Positions 9,701-21,210 of a stretch of DNA of 64,000 bases are shown here, piece after piece. The stretch is from the NCBI RefSeq assembly GCF_019654975.1, contig NZ_BPEW01000005.1, positions 62,001 to 126,000 of the forward strand. Reading direction: 5' to 3'. Position 1 is the stretch's first letter. Each line of letters begins with the position of its first letter. This stretch comes from Shewanella sp. c952. Lineage in GTDB: Bacteria > Pseudomonadota > Gammaproteobacteria > Enterobacterales > Shewanellaceae. The notes under the pieces were generated by a model. The model was not told where the DNA came from and did no database searches. It saw nothing but the letters and a program-made list of their open reading frames with translations. A program made the translations under genes and the position numbers.

Positions 9701-9892
9701 ATGTACGTTTGTCTTTGTCATGCGATTACAGATACTCAGATTAAAGAAGCGGTTAGCCAAGGCGATGCTTCATTAGCTGATGTAAAGAAGCGTTTAGGCG
9801 TGGGCGATCAGTGTGGAAAATGCGTTAAAATGGCCAGTCAAATTATCCAAAGACAAGTCGATATCGAACCTAACTGCTATGAAGTTGCTTAG
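9701..9892 (+). CDS. bfd: Bacterioferritin-associated ferredoxin
   Basis: A 63-residue [2Fe-2S] ferredoxin that reduces the iron core of bacterioferritin so that iron is released under iron shortage. Ligands are C4 and C6 (CLC) and C38 and C41 (CGKC), exactly the Bfd pattern. No bacterioferritin gene is present in the window. It is a single-gene unit with a Fur-like box upstream and a terminator downstream, consistent with iron-controlled expression. Confidence 0.93.
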   Translation: MYVCLCHAITDTQIKEAVSQGDASLADVKKRLGVGDQCGKCVKMASQIIQRQVDIEPNCYEVA

Positions 9893-9915
9893 CTAATACC
9901 AAGCAATTAATAGAT

Positions 9916-9950
9916 AAAAAAATGCAGCCTATTGGCTGCATTTTTTATTT
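9916..9950. terminator. Bidirectional terminator, bfd/parC
   Basis: The stem AATGCAGCC / GGCTGCATT with a four-base loop is flanked by A-runs on the left and T-runs on the right, so it can stop transcripts from bfd (rightward) and parC (leftward). Confidence 0.85.
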
Positions 9951-9957
9951 TAAGAAA

Positions 9958-12225
9958 TTAGATGACAGCTTCACCATCTCCGAGCTCTACACTATCAACA
10001 CGTTGTAATCCACGTGGTAGTTTAGCGCCTCTGCGGCCCCGCTCTCCTCGATAATGCTCTAGATCACTCGGCTTTAACGTTAGCTTGCGCTTACCTGCCC
10101 ATAGTGTGACTGGCATATCCTCAGGGATGACGTTGAGGTGAATTAGCAACTCTTCTCGATTCTTAGCTCGCTCGGTCGGTATACCGATAATCTTGTTACC
10201 CTTACCTTTAGTTAGCTGCGGTAATGCATCTAAGGAGAACAGTAACATTCTGCCTTCGTTGGTAATGGCTAAGATTGACTGAGCTTTCGATTTATCTACT
10301 TTCTGTGGCAGTAAAACCTTAGCATTCGCTGGCAGACTTAACAGTGCTTTACCCGCCTTATTGCGCGATATCATATCTTTATTGGCAGCAATAAAGCCGT
10401 AGCCGGCATCGGATGCCAATATGTAACACTGACTTTCATCAGCAAGTAGCACATGCTCCATCGTCGCACCAGGTGCCAAATTGAAACGAGTCGTTATCGG
10501 CTCTCCTTGAGAACGTGCAGATGGAAGTGTATGGGTCTCAGTTGCAAATGCCCTACCGGAGGTATCAATAAACACACTAGGCTGATTACTGCGTCCTGGA
10601 GCGGAACACAAGAACTCATCACCCGCTTTATAAGATAAGCTCTTACCATCAACCTCGTGTCCCTTAGCACACCTTACCCAGCCCTTTTCTGACAAGACAA
10701 CAGTCACTGATTCAGCAGGCACTAACTCTTGCTCAGTTAATGCTTTTGACTCACCGCGCACCACAAGTGGTGAACGGCGATCATCACCATAATCTTCGCC
10801 ATCTTTGATCAACTCTTTCTTAATCAACGTCTTCATTCGACGCTCAGAGCTTAGCAATAACTGTAACTTATCTCGCTCGGCTTCTAACTCACTTTGCTCA
10901 GACTTGATTTTAAACTCTTCTAACTTGGCTAAGTGTCGAAGTTTCAGATCCAAAATCGCATCGGCTTGCTTATCAGACAGTTCAAACCGAGTCATTAACT
11001 CTGCTTTGGGATCATCATGAAAGCGAATGATCTCAATCACTTCATCGATGTTCAAAAATGCGATCATTAATGCATCAAGAATGTGCAATCGAGCTAATAT
11101 TTTATCTAATCTAAACTCTAAACGGCGCTTAACCGTGGTCATACGGAAAACAAGCCATTCCGTTAACAGTTCACGTAGCCCCTTAACCTGCGGACGACCA
11201 TTCAGCCCTAACACATTCAGGTTAACTCTGTAGCTCTTCTCTAGGTCAGTCGTAGCAAATAAGTGCGCCATCATCTGGTCGCAATCGACACGATTTGAGC
11301 GAGGCACTATCACCATGCGTACCGGACTTTCGTGATCAGACTCATCACGTAAGTCAGTTACCATAGGTAACTTCTTAGCCTGCATTTGCGCCGCGATCTG
11401 CTCTAAAATCTTACCGCTACTGGCTTGATGTGGTAGCGCGGATATCACCACCTCGCCATTTTCAACAGTGTAAACCGCCCGTGCTTTAATAGAGCCACGA
11501 CCCGTTTGATAAATCTTGGCAATATCAGCTGATGGGGTAATAATTTCAGCTTCTGTTGGATAGTCAGGCCCTGGAACAAATTCCATTAATCGTGGTAAGT
11601 CTGCTTTAGGGTTATCGAGCAACTCAATACAGGCGCCCACAAGCTCTTTAGCATTATGTGGCGGAACATCGGTTGCCATTCCCACAGCAATACCCGTAAT
11701 ACCATTGAGCAGGATATGCGGCAGCCTTGCAGGTAAAACCAATGGTTCTTTCATCGTACCATCAAAGTTTACCCCCCAATCGACGGTACCTTGACCTAAT
11801 TCACTGAGTAGGACTTCAGAAAATTTTGATAACCTAGCTTCGGTATATCGCATTGCCGCAAATGACTTAGGGTCATCCGGCGCGCCCCAGTTACCTTGGC
11901 CGTCAACTAACGGATAACGGTAGGAGAATGGCTGTGCCATTAGCACCATAGCTTCATAACAAGCGCTGTCACCGTGAGGATGGTATTTACCGAGTACGTC
12001 ACCGACCGTACGGGCTGATTTTTTATGCTTAGAATGCGCAGACAGGCCTAACTCACTCATCGCATAAATAATACGCCTTTGAACAGGTTTAAGCCCGTCA
12101 CCGATATGCGGCAAAGCACGATCCATGATGACGTACATGGAATAATTAAGATATGCCTCTTCCGTGAAGCGGCGCATTGGCATTTGCTCAACGCCGTCTA
12201 AGCTTAAATCTATCGCATCACTCAT
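9958..12225 (-). CDS. parC: DNA topoisomerase IV subunit A
   Basis: The DNA-cleaving subunit of topoisomerase IV, which unlinks daughter chromosomes; 755 residues, the usual length. The N-terminal breakage-reunion domain contains the active-site Tyr in [14 protein letters not shown]. The quinolone-resistance region reads [13 protein letters not shown], with the wild-type Ser and Glu that correspond to E. coli S80 and E84. The C-terminal beta-pinwheel spans about 500-740. The ATG overlaps the TAA of the upstream gene by one base (TAATG), so translation is probably coupled. Confidence 0.97.
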   Translation of the reverse strand: MSDAIDLSLDGVEQMPMRRFTEEAYLNYSMYVIMDRALPHIGDGLKPVQRRIIYAMSELGLSAHSKHKKSARTVGDVLGKYHPHGDSACYEAMVLMAQPFSYRYPLVDGQGNWGAPDDPKSFAAMRYTEARLSKFSEVLLSELGQGTVDWGVNFDGTMKEPLVLPARLPHILLNGITGIAVGMATDVPPHNAKELVGACIELLDNPKADLPRLMEFVPGPDYPTEAEIITPSADIAKIYQTGRGSIKARAVYTVENGEVVISALPHQASSGKILEQIAAQMQAKKLPMVTDLRDESDHESPVRMVIVPRSNRVDCDQMMAHLFATTDLEKSYRVNLNVLGLNGRPQVKGLRELLTEWLVFRMTTVKRRLEFRLDKILARLHILDALMIAFLNIDEVIEIIRFHDDPKAELMTRFELSDKQADAILDLKLRHLAKLEEFKIKSEQSELEAERDKLQLLLSSERRMKTLIKKELIKDGEDYGDDRRSPLVVRGESKALTEQELVPAESVTVVLSEKGWVRCAKGHEVDGKSLSYKAGDEFLCSAPGRSNQPSVFIDTSGRAFATETHTLPSARSQGEPITTRFNLAPGATMEHVLLADESQCYILASDAGYGFIAANKDMISRNKAGKALLSLPANAKVLLPQKVDKSKAQSILAITNEGRMLLFSLDALPQLTKGKGNKIIGIPTERAKNREELLIHLNVIPEDMPVTLWAGKRKLTLKPSDLEHYRGERGRRGAKLPRGLQRVDSVELGDGEAVI

Positions 12226-13367
12226 TAATCATTATCCTGTGACTGACTCTTTGGTGCATTCTTGTAAAATAAACGGTAAACGTTGCCTTTCAAATCATCC
12301 GAGATATACATGCCACCATCGGGAGCGGTGATCAATGAATAGGGTCTAGCAACTGGAAACTCACCATCTAAAAAGCTGACAACGGTACTGCGTTTGACAA
12401 TCTTTTTGTTCTCAATTTCAAGCATTACCACTTGATAACCAACCTTGCTTGAGCGGTTCCAAGAACCATTTTCGGCAATGAACATTTGGTTATGATAGCG
12501 CTCAGGGAATTGCTCGCCACGATAAAAATGTAGTCCTAGAGGTGCAACATGAGCAGGTAACTCAAACTGAGGCGCTACAACCTTTAGGTTTTCAGGCTTA
12601 TCATAAGCGGGTTCGATAACATCTGTTGCATGGATATAGGGAAATCCATAGTGACTACCGACCGTTTCAACCTTATTGATCTCATCCGGCGGTAAGTTAT
12701 CACCCATCCAATCTCGACCGAGCTCAGAGAACCACAGCTCGCTATCTGTGACCGACCAATCAAATGCCCCAACTCGGCGAACACCGCTGACAATTTGTTC
12801 ACTCTCACCGCTCTTAACATCAATAGCGATGATACTGCCAAACGGATCTTCTGGCTCACACACATTGCACGGAGCGCCAATGGCAATATAGAGCCTGCCA
12901 TCTGGACCAAAATGCATTGCACGGCGGCTCTTCTTAGTATTACCAGGTAAGCGGTCATAAACCTCTTTCGGTCGACCTGGTCTCCTCAGGCGAGATTCAA
13001 TCTCGACAAACCTTAATATGCGATCATCTTCTGCGACATAAAGCGCACCATCATGGAAGGCTATCGCTTCAGGATAGTGAAGCCCTTTGGCAATGATATA
13101 ACGCTTATCAACTCTGCCATCTTGGTCGGCATCGACCAATGCGGTGATAATCCCCTCTTTGTGAGAACCAACAAATAGCGTGCCATTAGTACCAAGTGCT
13201 AACTGCTTTGCATCACCTAAATCAGAAGCAAATAGCGTTAAGCCAAAGCCTTTTGATACAGTGATCATTACCGGCTCAGCAGCATACGCTGCGGTGCCAA
13301 AAATAACTTGAGCGAACATGACCGATAAACCGATAAATATTTGCTTGGGGTAATTTTCAAACGTCAT
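12225..13367 (-). CDS. Periplasmic sorbosone-dehydrogenase-like beta-propeller
   Basis: A 380-residue protein with a signal peptide (cleavage probably after AYAA, about residue 29) and repeated propeller blades, in the PQQ-dependent sugar (L-sorbosone/glucose) dehydrogenase family. Markers include [30 protein letters not shown] and [15 protein letters not shown]. The real substrate is unknown, and such proteins need PQQ if they are enzymes; no PQQ synthesis gene is in the window. It lies between parE and parC and shares the stop/start overlap with parC, an odd pairing of an exported protein with a topoisomerase subunit. Confidence 0.8.
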   Translation of the reverse strand: MTFENYPKQIFIGLSVMFAQVIFGTAAYAAEPVMITVSKGFGLTLFASDLGDAKQLALGTNGTLFVGSHKEGIITALVDADQDGRVDKRYIIAKGLHYPEAIAFHDGALYVAEDDRILRFVEIESRLRRPGRPKEVYDRLPGNTKKSRRAMHFGPDGRLYIAIGAPCNVCEPEDPFGSIIAIDVKSGESEQIVSGVRRVGAFDWSVTDSELWFSELGRDWMGDNLPPDEINKVETVGSHYGFPYIHATDVIEPAYDKPENLKVVAPQFELPAHVAPLGLHFYRGEQFPERYHNQMFIAENGSWNRSSKVGYQVVMLEIENKKIVKRSTVVSFLDGEFPVARPYSLITAPDGGMYISDDLKGNVYRLFYKNAPKSQSQDND

Positions 13368-13409
13368 TATTATTCTTTTTTTAGTGCTCTATTATTGTAA
13401 ACAGTCGAT

Positions 13410-15305
<1,896 letters not shown>

Positions 15306-15351
15306 TTATTTTTGTTATTCAGGCCATGTTGCGGCCCTACGGGTCTATTTG

Positions 15352-15924
15352 TCAAGAAAACAGGTATTCACAAATGGCAGACAGCTGGCGTTCATAACCT
15401 ATAAAGCTATGGTCACCGCCAGGTTCAATCAGCAACTGGCAACAATGATACTTCTGCACAGCCTGTTTATAGTCGAGTACTTCATCGCCTGTTTGTAACA
15501 AAACATAGAAGCGATCAGGATTAATAATTACTGCAGTATCGAACTCAGCAACATCCTGTTTGTGCTTAGCTAAAACCTGATAGGTTTCGTTCGTATAGGG
15601 ATTGTACTGAGTGCCAATGAATTCATCAAACAGTTCGAAGGGTTTTACCGCAGGATTAATCAAAACTGCGCGTCCGCCGTACTTTTCAGCCAAATAACTG
15701 GCGAAGTAGCCACCTAATGAAGACCCAATATAGCTTATCGACTCTCCCGCAGCTTTAGCCTTTTCGACAATATCGATCAGCATCGCCATAGCAGCAAGCG
15801 GTTCACTCGGCAGTTGTGGTTGTCTGAAATCTAAATTTGGGTAGTTTTGCTGAATAAAACTTGCAGTAACAAGTCCTTTATCCGAAAGGGGTGAACTATT
15901 AAATCCATGAATATAAAGCAGCAT
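15352..15924 (-). CDS. yqiA: YqiA-family esterase
   Basis: A 190-residue alpha/beta-hydrolase. The nucleophile elbow is YIGSSLGGYFA, the acid is in LQTGDEVLDY, and the His is in GGDHSFIGYE near the C terminus, so the Ser-Asp-His triad is complete. E. coli YqiA hydrolyses short-chain and palmitoyl-CoA esters in vitro; its cell role is not settled. It sits between cpdA and parE in the conserved leftward run. Confidence 0.9.
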   Translation of the reverse strand: MLLYIHGFNSSPLSDKGLVTASFIQQNYPNLDFRQPQLPSEPLAAMAMLIDIVEKAKAAGESISYIGSSLGGYFASYLAEKYGGRAVLINPAVKPFELFDEFIGTQYNPYTNETYQVLAKHKQDVAEFDTAVIINPDRFYVLLQTGDEVLDYKQAVQKYHCCQLLIEPGGDHSFIGYERQLSAICEYLFS

Positions 15925-15953
15925 AGTTCCTCACGCTGCGGTTTTAACTTTGC

Positions 15954-16793
15954 TTAATAACCGCCAGCTTCGTTGTCAGGTGAGAAATTTTCACCTGGGA
16001 CCCGGTATACGTTAGTAAGGATGCTACCATCAGACTTAAGCTCCAGCAAACGGTAACCAGGTTGTAGTGCATCTAATGCAAAATAGGGAGATTTGGGCTT
16101 AAATTGAATACAGGTTGAAGGGGTAGCCATTAACTTCACCGGTCCATTAGGCCCAAGGTGAACGGTATCAATGCTTTGATGAATATGCCCCCAAAGCAAT
16201 CCTTTAACTTGTCTATAGCGTGAAACTTGTTGAATAAAGTCACTACCGTTGTCCATACAGTGCTGATCTAACCAAGCACATCCAGCCAGCACAGGATTAT
16301 GATGCATAACGAGCAAAGTATGGCGGTTTGGCTCAGCTTCAATAGCTCTATCAATGAGATTTAACTCTGCCTCAGACATATGTCCACCAGGGCGCCCTCT
16401 TACGGTGGAGTCCAACATGATAATTTGCCAATTTCCCGCTAACACTCTTTTTTGGCCATGCACATTATCTCCCTGCATATGCAGATTCATAATGCGCGGA
16501 TCGTCATGATTACCCGGCAAGTAATGACAAGGGATCTTCAGTGGCGCAATCGCGTCCACAAAACTATGATATGACTCATTGGAATAGTCTTGGCTAATAT
16601 CTCCAGTGGCCAACATAAAGTGGGCTGGATAATCAACAGCAGCAATAGTATTTAACACTGCGTTTAAGCTTTGAGCTGTATTCACGCCTAGCAATTGAGC
16701 TTCAGGATCAGCAAAAAGGTGAGGGTCAGTGACTTGCACCATTCTCACACTTTCAGATTCAGAAATTGAATAAGAGATTGCCTCTTTTAGCAA
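15954..16793 (-). CDS. cpdA: 3',5'-cyclic AMP phosphodiesterase CpdA
   Basis: A class III cAMP phosphodiesterase that lowers cAMP and thereby CRP activity. The dimetal phosphoesterase motifs are all present: TDPHLFAD, TGDISQDYS, LPGNHDDPR, MHHNPV and WGHIHQS. Length 279 is usual. It is an operon neighbour of yqiB and yqiA, and crp lies 9.5 kb away in this window, though in a separate unit. The start is ATG 16793, 9 bp after the yqiB stop. Confidence 0.93.
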   Translation of the reverse strand: MLKEAISYSISESESVRMVQVTDPHLFADPEAQLLGVNTAQSLNAVLNTIAAVDYPAHFMLATGDISQDYSNESYHSFVDAIAPLKIPCHYLPGNHDDPRIMNLHMQGDNVHGQKRVLAGNWQIIMLDSTVRGRPGGHMSEAELNLIDRAIEAEPNRHTLLVMHHNPVLAGCAWLDQHCMDNGSDFIQQVSRYRQVKGLLWGHIHQSIDTVHLGPNGPVKLMATPSTCIQFKPKSPYFALDALQPGYRLLELKSDGSILTNVYRVPGENFSPDNEAGGY

Positions 16794-16802
16794 AGTAATT
16801 AC

Positions 16803-17282
16803 CTAAATATCAGATTCACAAATAAATTTGGTCAAGTTATCTATCTTCAACAACTCTTCAAGAAACGCATTCACTTGATACTTTTCATCACGATGATGCA
16901 TATGCATATTTGGATAATCATACACTGGACGCAATTGGTAAATCTGTTGACTAGTTAACACTTCTGCTAATTTAGCGTCATGGTAAATGCGAACAGAGAC
17001 TTTTGGTGTTGACACTAGGGCATGTTCTCCAACGCACCTAGAAATCTCTACCAATTGGGTATATTTGGTATTTTCCAATAGGCGAACATTCAATCGACCA
17101 AACTCGCCATCAACCTGCCAATATGTTCCTTCACTAGGCTCTTGGGTGAGCCAGCGCTGAATATGCATATAGTTTCTCGAACAAACAGCCAAAAATTGGC
17201 TGACATTTGGCTGGTACTTAGATTTTCCAGCATAAGTTACTTTTGACACGATATCATTCCAAAGTTCTTCAAAATCAAGCAA
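16803..17282 (-). CDS. yqiB: YqiB (DUF1249) family protein
   Basis: A 159-residue cytoplasmic protein of unknown function. It is recognised by the C-terminal core VRIYHDAKLAEV...QQIYQL...YDYPN and the HHRDEKYQVNAFL stretch, which match E. coli YqiB. The start is TTG 17282: the nearby ATG at 17287 is in another frame and hits TGA after three codons. It lies 6 bp after nudF and 9 bp before cpdA, so it is tightly packed and probably co-translated. Confidence 0.88.
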   Translation of the reverse strand: MLDFEELWNDIVSKVTYAGKSKYQPNVSQFLAVCSRNYMHIQRWLTQEPSEGTYWQVDGEFGRLNVRLLENTKYTQLVEISRCVGEHALVSTPKVSVRIYHDAKLAEVLTSQQIYQLRPVYDYPNMHMHHRDEKYQVNAFLEELLKIDNLTKFICESDI

Positions 17283-17288
17283 TCATGA

Positions 17289-17906
17289 TTATATTTCACA
17301 ATTACTTTGAATCAAATCTCGGTAGTTTAGCTGCAGCCATTGTAAACCAATAACCGTAGAAGCATTATCAATCCGTCCATTAGTCGTCATTTTGTAGGCT
17401 AATTCCCTATCAACGACATGTACCTTTATATCTTCATGTTCCTCAGCTAAGCCGTAATGACCAGTAGCACAGGTAGAGTCGACAGCTGCCCAGTAAAAGT
17501 CAAAACGCTCACTGGTTCCGCCAGGACTTGAGAAGTACTGATTAACCTTAGTGACATTTATCGCTGTCAAACCCGTTTCCTCTTTAAGCTCCCTAACGGC
17601 AACGTTGTGCGATGTTTGACCAGGGTCAATCATCCCTGCCACTAACTCCAATAGCCACGGGGTAGATGCGCTTTCCAACACAGGAATGCGGATCTGCTCA
17701 ATCAGCACGACCTTGTCGTTAACGGGATCATAAGGTAGCACTACCACGGCGTGTCCCCTTTCAAACACTTCTCTGGTAACGACGTCGCTCCAACCGCCAT
17801 CGAATAAACGGTGCTTAAACTTATACTCTTCCATCTTGAAAAAGCCTTTATATAGCGTTTTTTTGCCGAGCAACTCGACATCTTTATGGCTAAAAGTACT
17901 GTTCAT
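17289..17906 (-). CDS. nudF: ADP-ribose pyrophosphatase
   Basis: Hydrolyses ADP-ribose to AMP and ribose-5-phosphate; 205 residues. The Nudix box is readable as GMIDPGQTSHNVAV followed by RELKEETGL. It fits GX5EX7REUXEEXGU except that the first Glu is Gln. The metal-binding REUXEE core is intact, so activity is likely. It is the first gene of the leftward run nudF-yqiB-cpdA-yqiA-parE and diverges from tolC across a 292-bp gap, exactly the E. coli arrangement. ATTCTCC upstream (GGAGAAT on the coding strand) gives a strong ribosome site. Confidence 0.93.
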   Translation of the reverse strand: MNSTFSHKDVELLGKKTLYKGFFKMEEYKFKHRLFDGGWSDVVTREVFERGHAVVVLPYDPVNDKVVLIEQIRIPVLESASTPWLLELVAGMIDPGQTSHNVAVRELKEETGLTAINVTKVNQYFSSPGGTSERFDFYWAAVDSTCATGHYGLAEEHEDIKVHVVDRELAYKMTTNGRIDNASTVIGLQWLQLNYRDLIQSNCEI

Positions 17907-18021
17907 TTATTCTCCTAAAGCTACTTATTTATCAAAGCGTTTATGCCAAAACGAGGCAAAATAAAATTATTAATACTAAGATAAAGGCAGATCTGATTAT
18001 TGCGATAAAAAACTGTTACAC

Positions 18022-18057
18022 TTCCTAGTTGACTTAGGAATTGTAGGTTTTTACTAT
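18022..18057 (+). promoter_or_regulatory. Predicted tolC promoter with palindrome over the -35 box
   Basis: TTGACT (18029-18034), a 17-bp spacer and TACTAT (18052-18057) form a good sigma-70 promoter facing tolC. A perfect inverted repeat, TTCCTA (18022-18027) and TAGGAA (18035-18040), brackets the -35 box with a seven-base spacer, the geometry of a repressor site. No known regulator is assigned to this motif by me. The remaining gap between nudF and tolC shows no other gene. Confidence 0.55.
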
Positions 18058-18198
18058 CTAATGCACTAAGTTTAGATGTATTGGGAAGCGTCGGGAAGCG
18101 CAAACCGCCTAACTTTCAAGATAAAAGCTAGGCATGACTAAACAAAACAAAGTTAAATTCGCTCCTCAATGGAGAATTTTGTCTAAAAAGGACAGCAA

Positions 18199-19509
18199 AT
18201 GAAATTCAAGATCCGTTCTCTATGTGCCGCACTGACACTAGCAGTCTCAGCGCAAGTTGCCCATGCCGACGACCTTCTACAAATATACCAACAAGCCTTA
18301 ACCAGTGATCCTGTTGCGCTGCAAGCTAAAGCTCAGCGTGATGCGCTTTACGAGCAAATTCAAGAGCAGCGTGCACCACTGTTACCAACAATCAGCGCTA
18401 ACATTGGTTACGATAAAGCTTGGAACGATCCTAGTGAAGATACCAGTGGTATTGTCGGCGGCGTCTCACTTAAGCAAGTCATCTATGACCACAGTGCTTG
18501 GGTTGGCCTTAGCTTGGCAGAAAAAGCGGCATCACAAGCAGACTCAGCATACGCATCGTCACTGCAAAACCTGATTATTCGCGTTACGACGGCTTATTTT
18601 GACGTATTAACAGCCAAAGATAATTATGAATTCCAAGGCTCTGAGAAACGTGCAATTGAACGTCAGCTCGAGCAGACAAAACAGCGTTTTGCCGTTGGTC
18701 TTACCGCGATTACTGATGTGCATGAAGCTCAAGCTCAGTATGACCTAGCAAACGCAACAGAGATCCTTGCTGAAAACACGCTAGCTAACAGCTATGAAGC
18801 ATTACGTGAAATCACCGGTATCGATCACAAGAGCATTAACATTCTCGACACCAACCGTTTTTCAGCATCGCCGGTAGCACCCGCTATGTCGACTGACTGG
18901 ATTAAGATGGCAGAAACCAATAACGTTGACCTAATGACAACGCGTATTGGCAAAGATATCGCCGAAGAGACAATTACGCTTTATAAAGCGGGTCATATGC
19001 CTTCATTGAGCTTAGATGCTGGCTACAGAAAAGGTATCGAGCAAGAAGCTGCTGGTGCAAGTACTCCTGACTTTGATAATGGCACATTAGGTGTGACCTT
19101 GAGCATCCCTATTTTTGAAGGTTTCAAAGTCACTTCTCAAGTTAACCAAGCTCAATATCAATATGTTGAAGCAAGTGAAAAACTTGAACAAACACACCGT
19201 AAAGTGGTTAAAGATGTACGTAATAACTTTAACAACGTAGGTGCTTCAATCAGCTCAATCCGAGCTTATGAGCAATCAGTGATCTCATCAGAGAGCGCAT
19301 TGAAGGCGACTCAAGCAGGTTTTGAAGTGGGTACGCGTACTATTGTTGATGTATTGAACCGTACACGAGACCTTTACGATTCAAAACGTAAATTGTCTGA
19401 CGCACGTTATGGCTACATCAACTCAATCATTGCACTTAAGCAAGCTGCTGGTACGTTGAACGAAGATGACGTTAGTGCAATCAATAACGGTCTAAAAGCG
19501 CCACTATAG
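18199..19509 (+). CDS. tolC: Outer-membrane channel TolC
   Basis: The outer-membrane exit duct for multidrug efflux pumps and type I secretion; it forms a trimer of beta-barrel and alpha-helical tunnel. There is a signal peptide of about 23 residues (cleavage after AHA), then two tandem OEP repeats (about 25-215 and 235-430) with internal similarity, e.g. the QAKAQRDALYEQI and LEQTHRKVVKDVRNN helices. Length 436 is usual. It is preceded by AAAGGACAGCAA and followed by a strong terminator, so it is probably monocistronic. Confidence 0.95.
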   Translation: MKFKIRSLCAALTLAVSAQVAHADDLLQIYQQALTSDPVALQAKAQRDALYEQIQEQRAPLLPTISANIGYDKAWNDPSEDTSGIVGGVSLKQVIYDHSAWVGLSLAEKAASQADSAYASSLQNLIIRVTTAYFDVLTAKDNYEFQGSEKRAIERQLEQTKQRFAVGLTAITDVHEAQAQYDLANATEILAENTLANSYEALREITGIDHKSINILDTNRFSASPVAPAMSTDWIKMAETNNVDLMTTRIGKDIAEETITLYKAGHMPSLSLDAGYRKGIEQEAAGASTPDFDNGTLGVTLSIPIFEGFKVTSQVNQAQYQYVEASEKLEQTHRKVVKDVRNNFNNVGASISSIRAYEQSVISSESALKATQAGFEVGTRTIVDVLNRTRDLYDSKRKLSDARYGYINSIIALKQAAGTLNEDDVSAINNGLKAPL

Positions 19510-19534
19510 TTGCCAAAGTAAACTTTATATCGAC

Positions 19535-19566
19535 AAAAAAGCCCAGTGTTCACACTGGGCTTTTTT
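19535..19566. terminator. Terminator between tolC and the GMC gene
   Basis: The stem GCCCAGTG / CACTGGGC with a TTCA loop, flanked by six A and six T, works in both directions: it ends tolC rightward and the GMC oxidoreductase gene leftward. Confidence 0.9.
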
Positions 19567-19585
19567 ATGCTTTAGCAGAGTTAAA

Positions 19586-21172
19586 TTAACTTGTTAGCTT
19601 TTCTGCAAGTCTCGTGGCATTGCGTGCTGTTATGCCATATATCGATAACTGAGGGTTAGCGCCAAGACTTGTAGGAAATATAGAACCGTCCATCACTGAC
19701 AGATTTTCAAAATAGTGTGACTCGCCATAACTGTTGACCATCGACATCTTAGGATCTTCCCCGAGTGGGCACCCACCCATCACATGAGCTGAAGCAACAA
19801 CCGTTTTTAATGGCGCAAGATTCATGTTCGCAATGGCCTGTTTAGCTTCTGACCAATTACTTAAATATGGCATGCCTTCACTAATGGGCAGCACTTTATT
19901 TGCTCCCGCAGCGAATTGTAGTTCAGCCATGCTGGCATAAGCACGTCTTGCTGCCCGCCAAAATGCATCAGTTAATGGGTAATCCAATGTGCTGCCATAT
20001 TCTGTTAATTTAACTTCACCACCTGGGCTATTCTCATGATAACCATCTCGAACAAGTGCGATGGTTACTTGAAGCTGATTAAAGTTCGCCATCAATTCTG
20101 CGTGGCTCTGGCCGTAACCGATAGTTTTTGACGCGATCAAAATAGGGTGAATAGGTGGTACTTCAAGCTTGTAACCTAACTCTCCATCAGCACCGTCTTT
20201 CCAAACAAACTCATCGGAATAAATTGATTGCGGCGCTCCACTATGACCATTGATAGGATCGGTAAACATCGCGCCGCTGAGTAACGTCGGGTGGAGGAAG
20301 GTTCGCTTACCAATGATCTCATAGGGATCAGGTAGCTTAGAGCGCAGCATAATTGTGGGGGTATGGATAGCGCCAGCAGCCAAAATGTAGTGCTTCGCCT
20401 TAAATACAACCTCTACAGCCAATGGTCGCATATTACTGTCTAGTGCTTGAGCTTTTAATGCATAGATTTTGTCATTATGATGCTCAAGTTGCATCACTTT
20501 AGCTTGGCTGACTAGTGTCGCGCCGCCCTCAAGTGCTGCAGGTATTGTAGTGACTAACATTGACTGCTTAGCGTTTACAGGGCAACCCATACCGCAATAA
20601 CCAGTATTCCAACAGCCTTTAACATTGCGTTTAATAACCGTGTAATCCCAACCTAACTGCTCGCAGCCCTCTTTCAACGCAGCATTATTACGATTAGGAT
20701 CGAACGGCCACTTACTGATGTTCAGCCGTTGCTCCATTTTTTCAAACCAAGGTGTTAACTCTTCTTTTGATAATCCCTGCACCGATTTATTCGACGCCCA
20801 AAAGGCTAAAGCGGGCTCAGGAGTACGAATTGATGTAGTCCAATTAACCGTTGTCGAGCCGCCAACTGCCCGCCCCTGAAAAATACCAATCGCCTTATCC
20901 GTTGTCTTCATGCCAGCGGCTTGCTGATAAAGATCGGGATAGGCGCTACGCTCTTCCATCACAAAGTCTTTTGATGACTTTAATGGCCCGCCTTCAACAA
21001 TGATCACTGATAGGCCAGCCTTTGTTAGGATCTCAGCCGCCGTACCACCTCCAGCACCACTGCCGACAATAACCACATCTGCTTCAAGTGTTTGATTTTC
21101 TGTTAACTGCCCCGCATTAATATGCGCCCAGCCCGAATTAAGCCCTGTAACAATAGGATCTTCAATCGCCAC
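19586..21172 (-). CDS. GMC-family FAD oxidoreductase
   Basis: A 528-residue flavoenzyme of the glucose-methanol-choline family. The FAD-binding motif is VIVGSGAGGGTAAEIL (about 34-49), followed by GRAVGGSTTVNW. A cysteine-rich stretch (GCWNTGYCGMGCP) occurs in the middle, and the active-site His is in SAHVMGGCPLGEDP near the C terminus. Paired with the Tat-exported small subunit upstream (38 bp away), it resembles the large subunit of membrane gluconate-type dehydrogenases, but no cytochrome subunit is present and the substrate is unknown. It has no leader of its own; export with its partner is the usual model. Confidence 0.85.
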   Translation of the reverse strand: MAIEDPIVTGLNSGWAHINAGQLTENQTLEADVVIVGSGAGGGTAAEILTKAGLSVIIVEGGPLKSSKDFVMEERSAYPDLYQQAAGMKTTDKAIGIFQGRAVGGSTTVNWTTSIRTPEPALAFWASNKSVQGLSKEELTPWFEKMEQRLNISKWPFDPNRNNAALKEGCEQLGWDYTVIKRNVKGCWNTGYCGMGCPVNAKQSMLVTTIPAALEGGATLVSQAKVMQLEHHNDKIYALKAQALDSNMRPLAVEVVFKAKHYILAAGAIHTPTIMLRSKLPDPYEIIGKRTFLHPTLLSGAMFTDPINGHSGAPQSIYSDEFVWKDGADGELGYKLEVPPIHPILIASKTIGYGQSHAELMANFNQLQVTIALVRDGYHENSPGGEVKLTEYGSTLDYPLTDAFWRAARRAYASMAELQFAAGANKVLPISEGMPYLSNWSEAKQAIANMNLAPLKTVVASAHVMGGCPLGEDPKMSMVNSYGESHYFENLSVMDGSIFPTSLGANPQLSIYGITARNATRLAEKLTS

Positions 21173-21210
21173 GCACTACCCCTTAAATCCGATATGATTA
21201 ACCAATGGCA

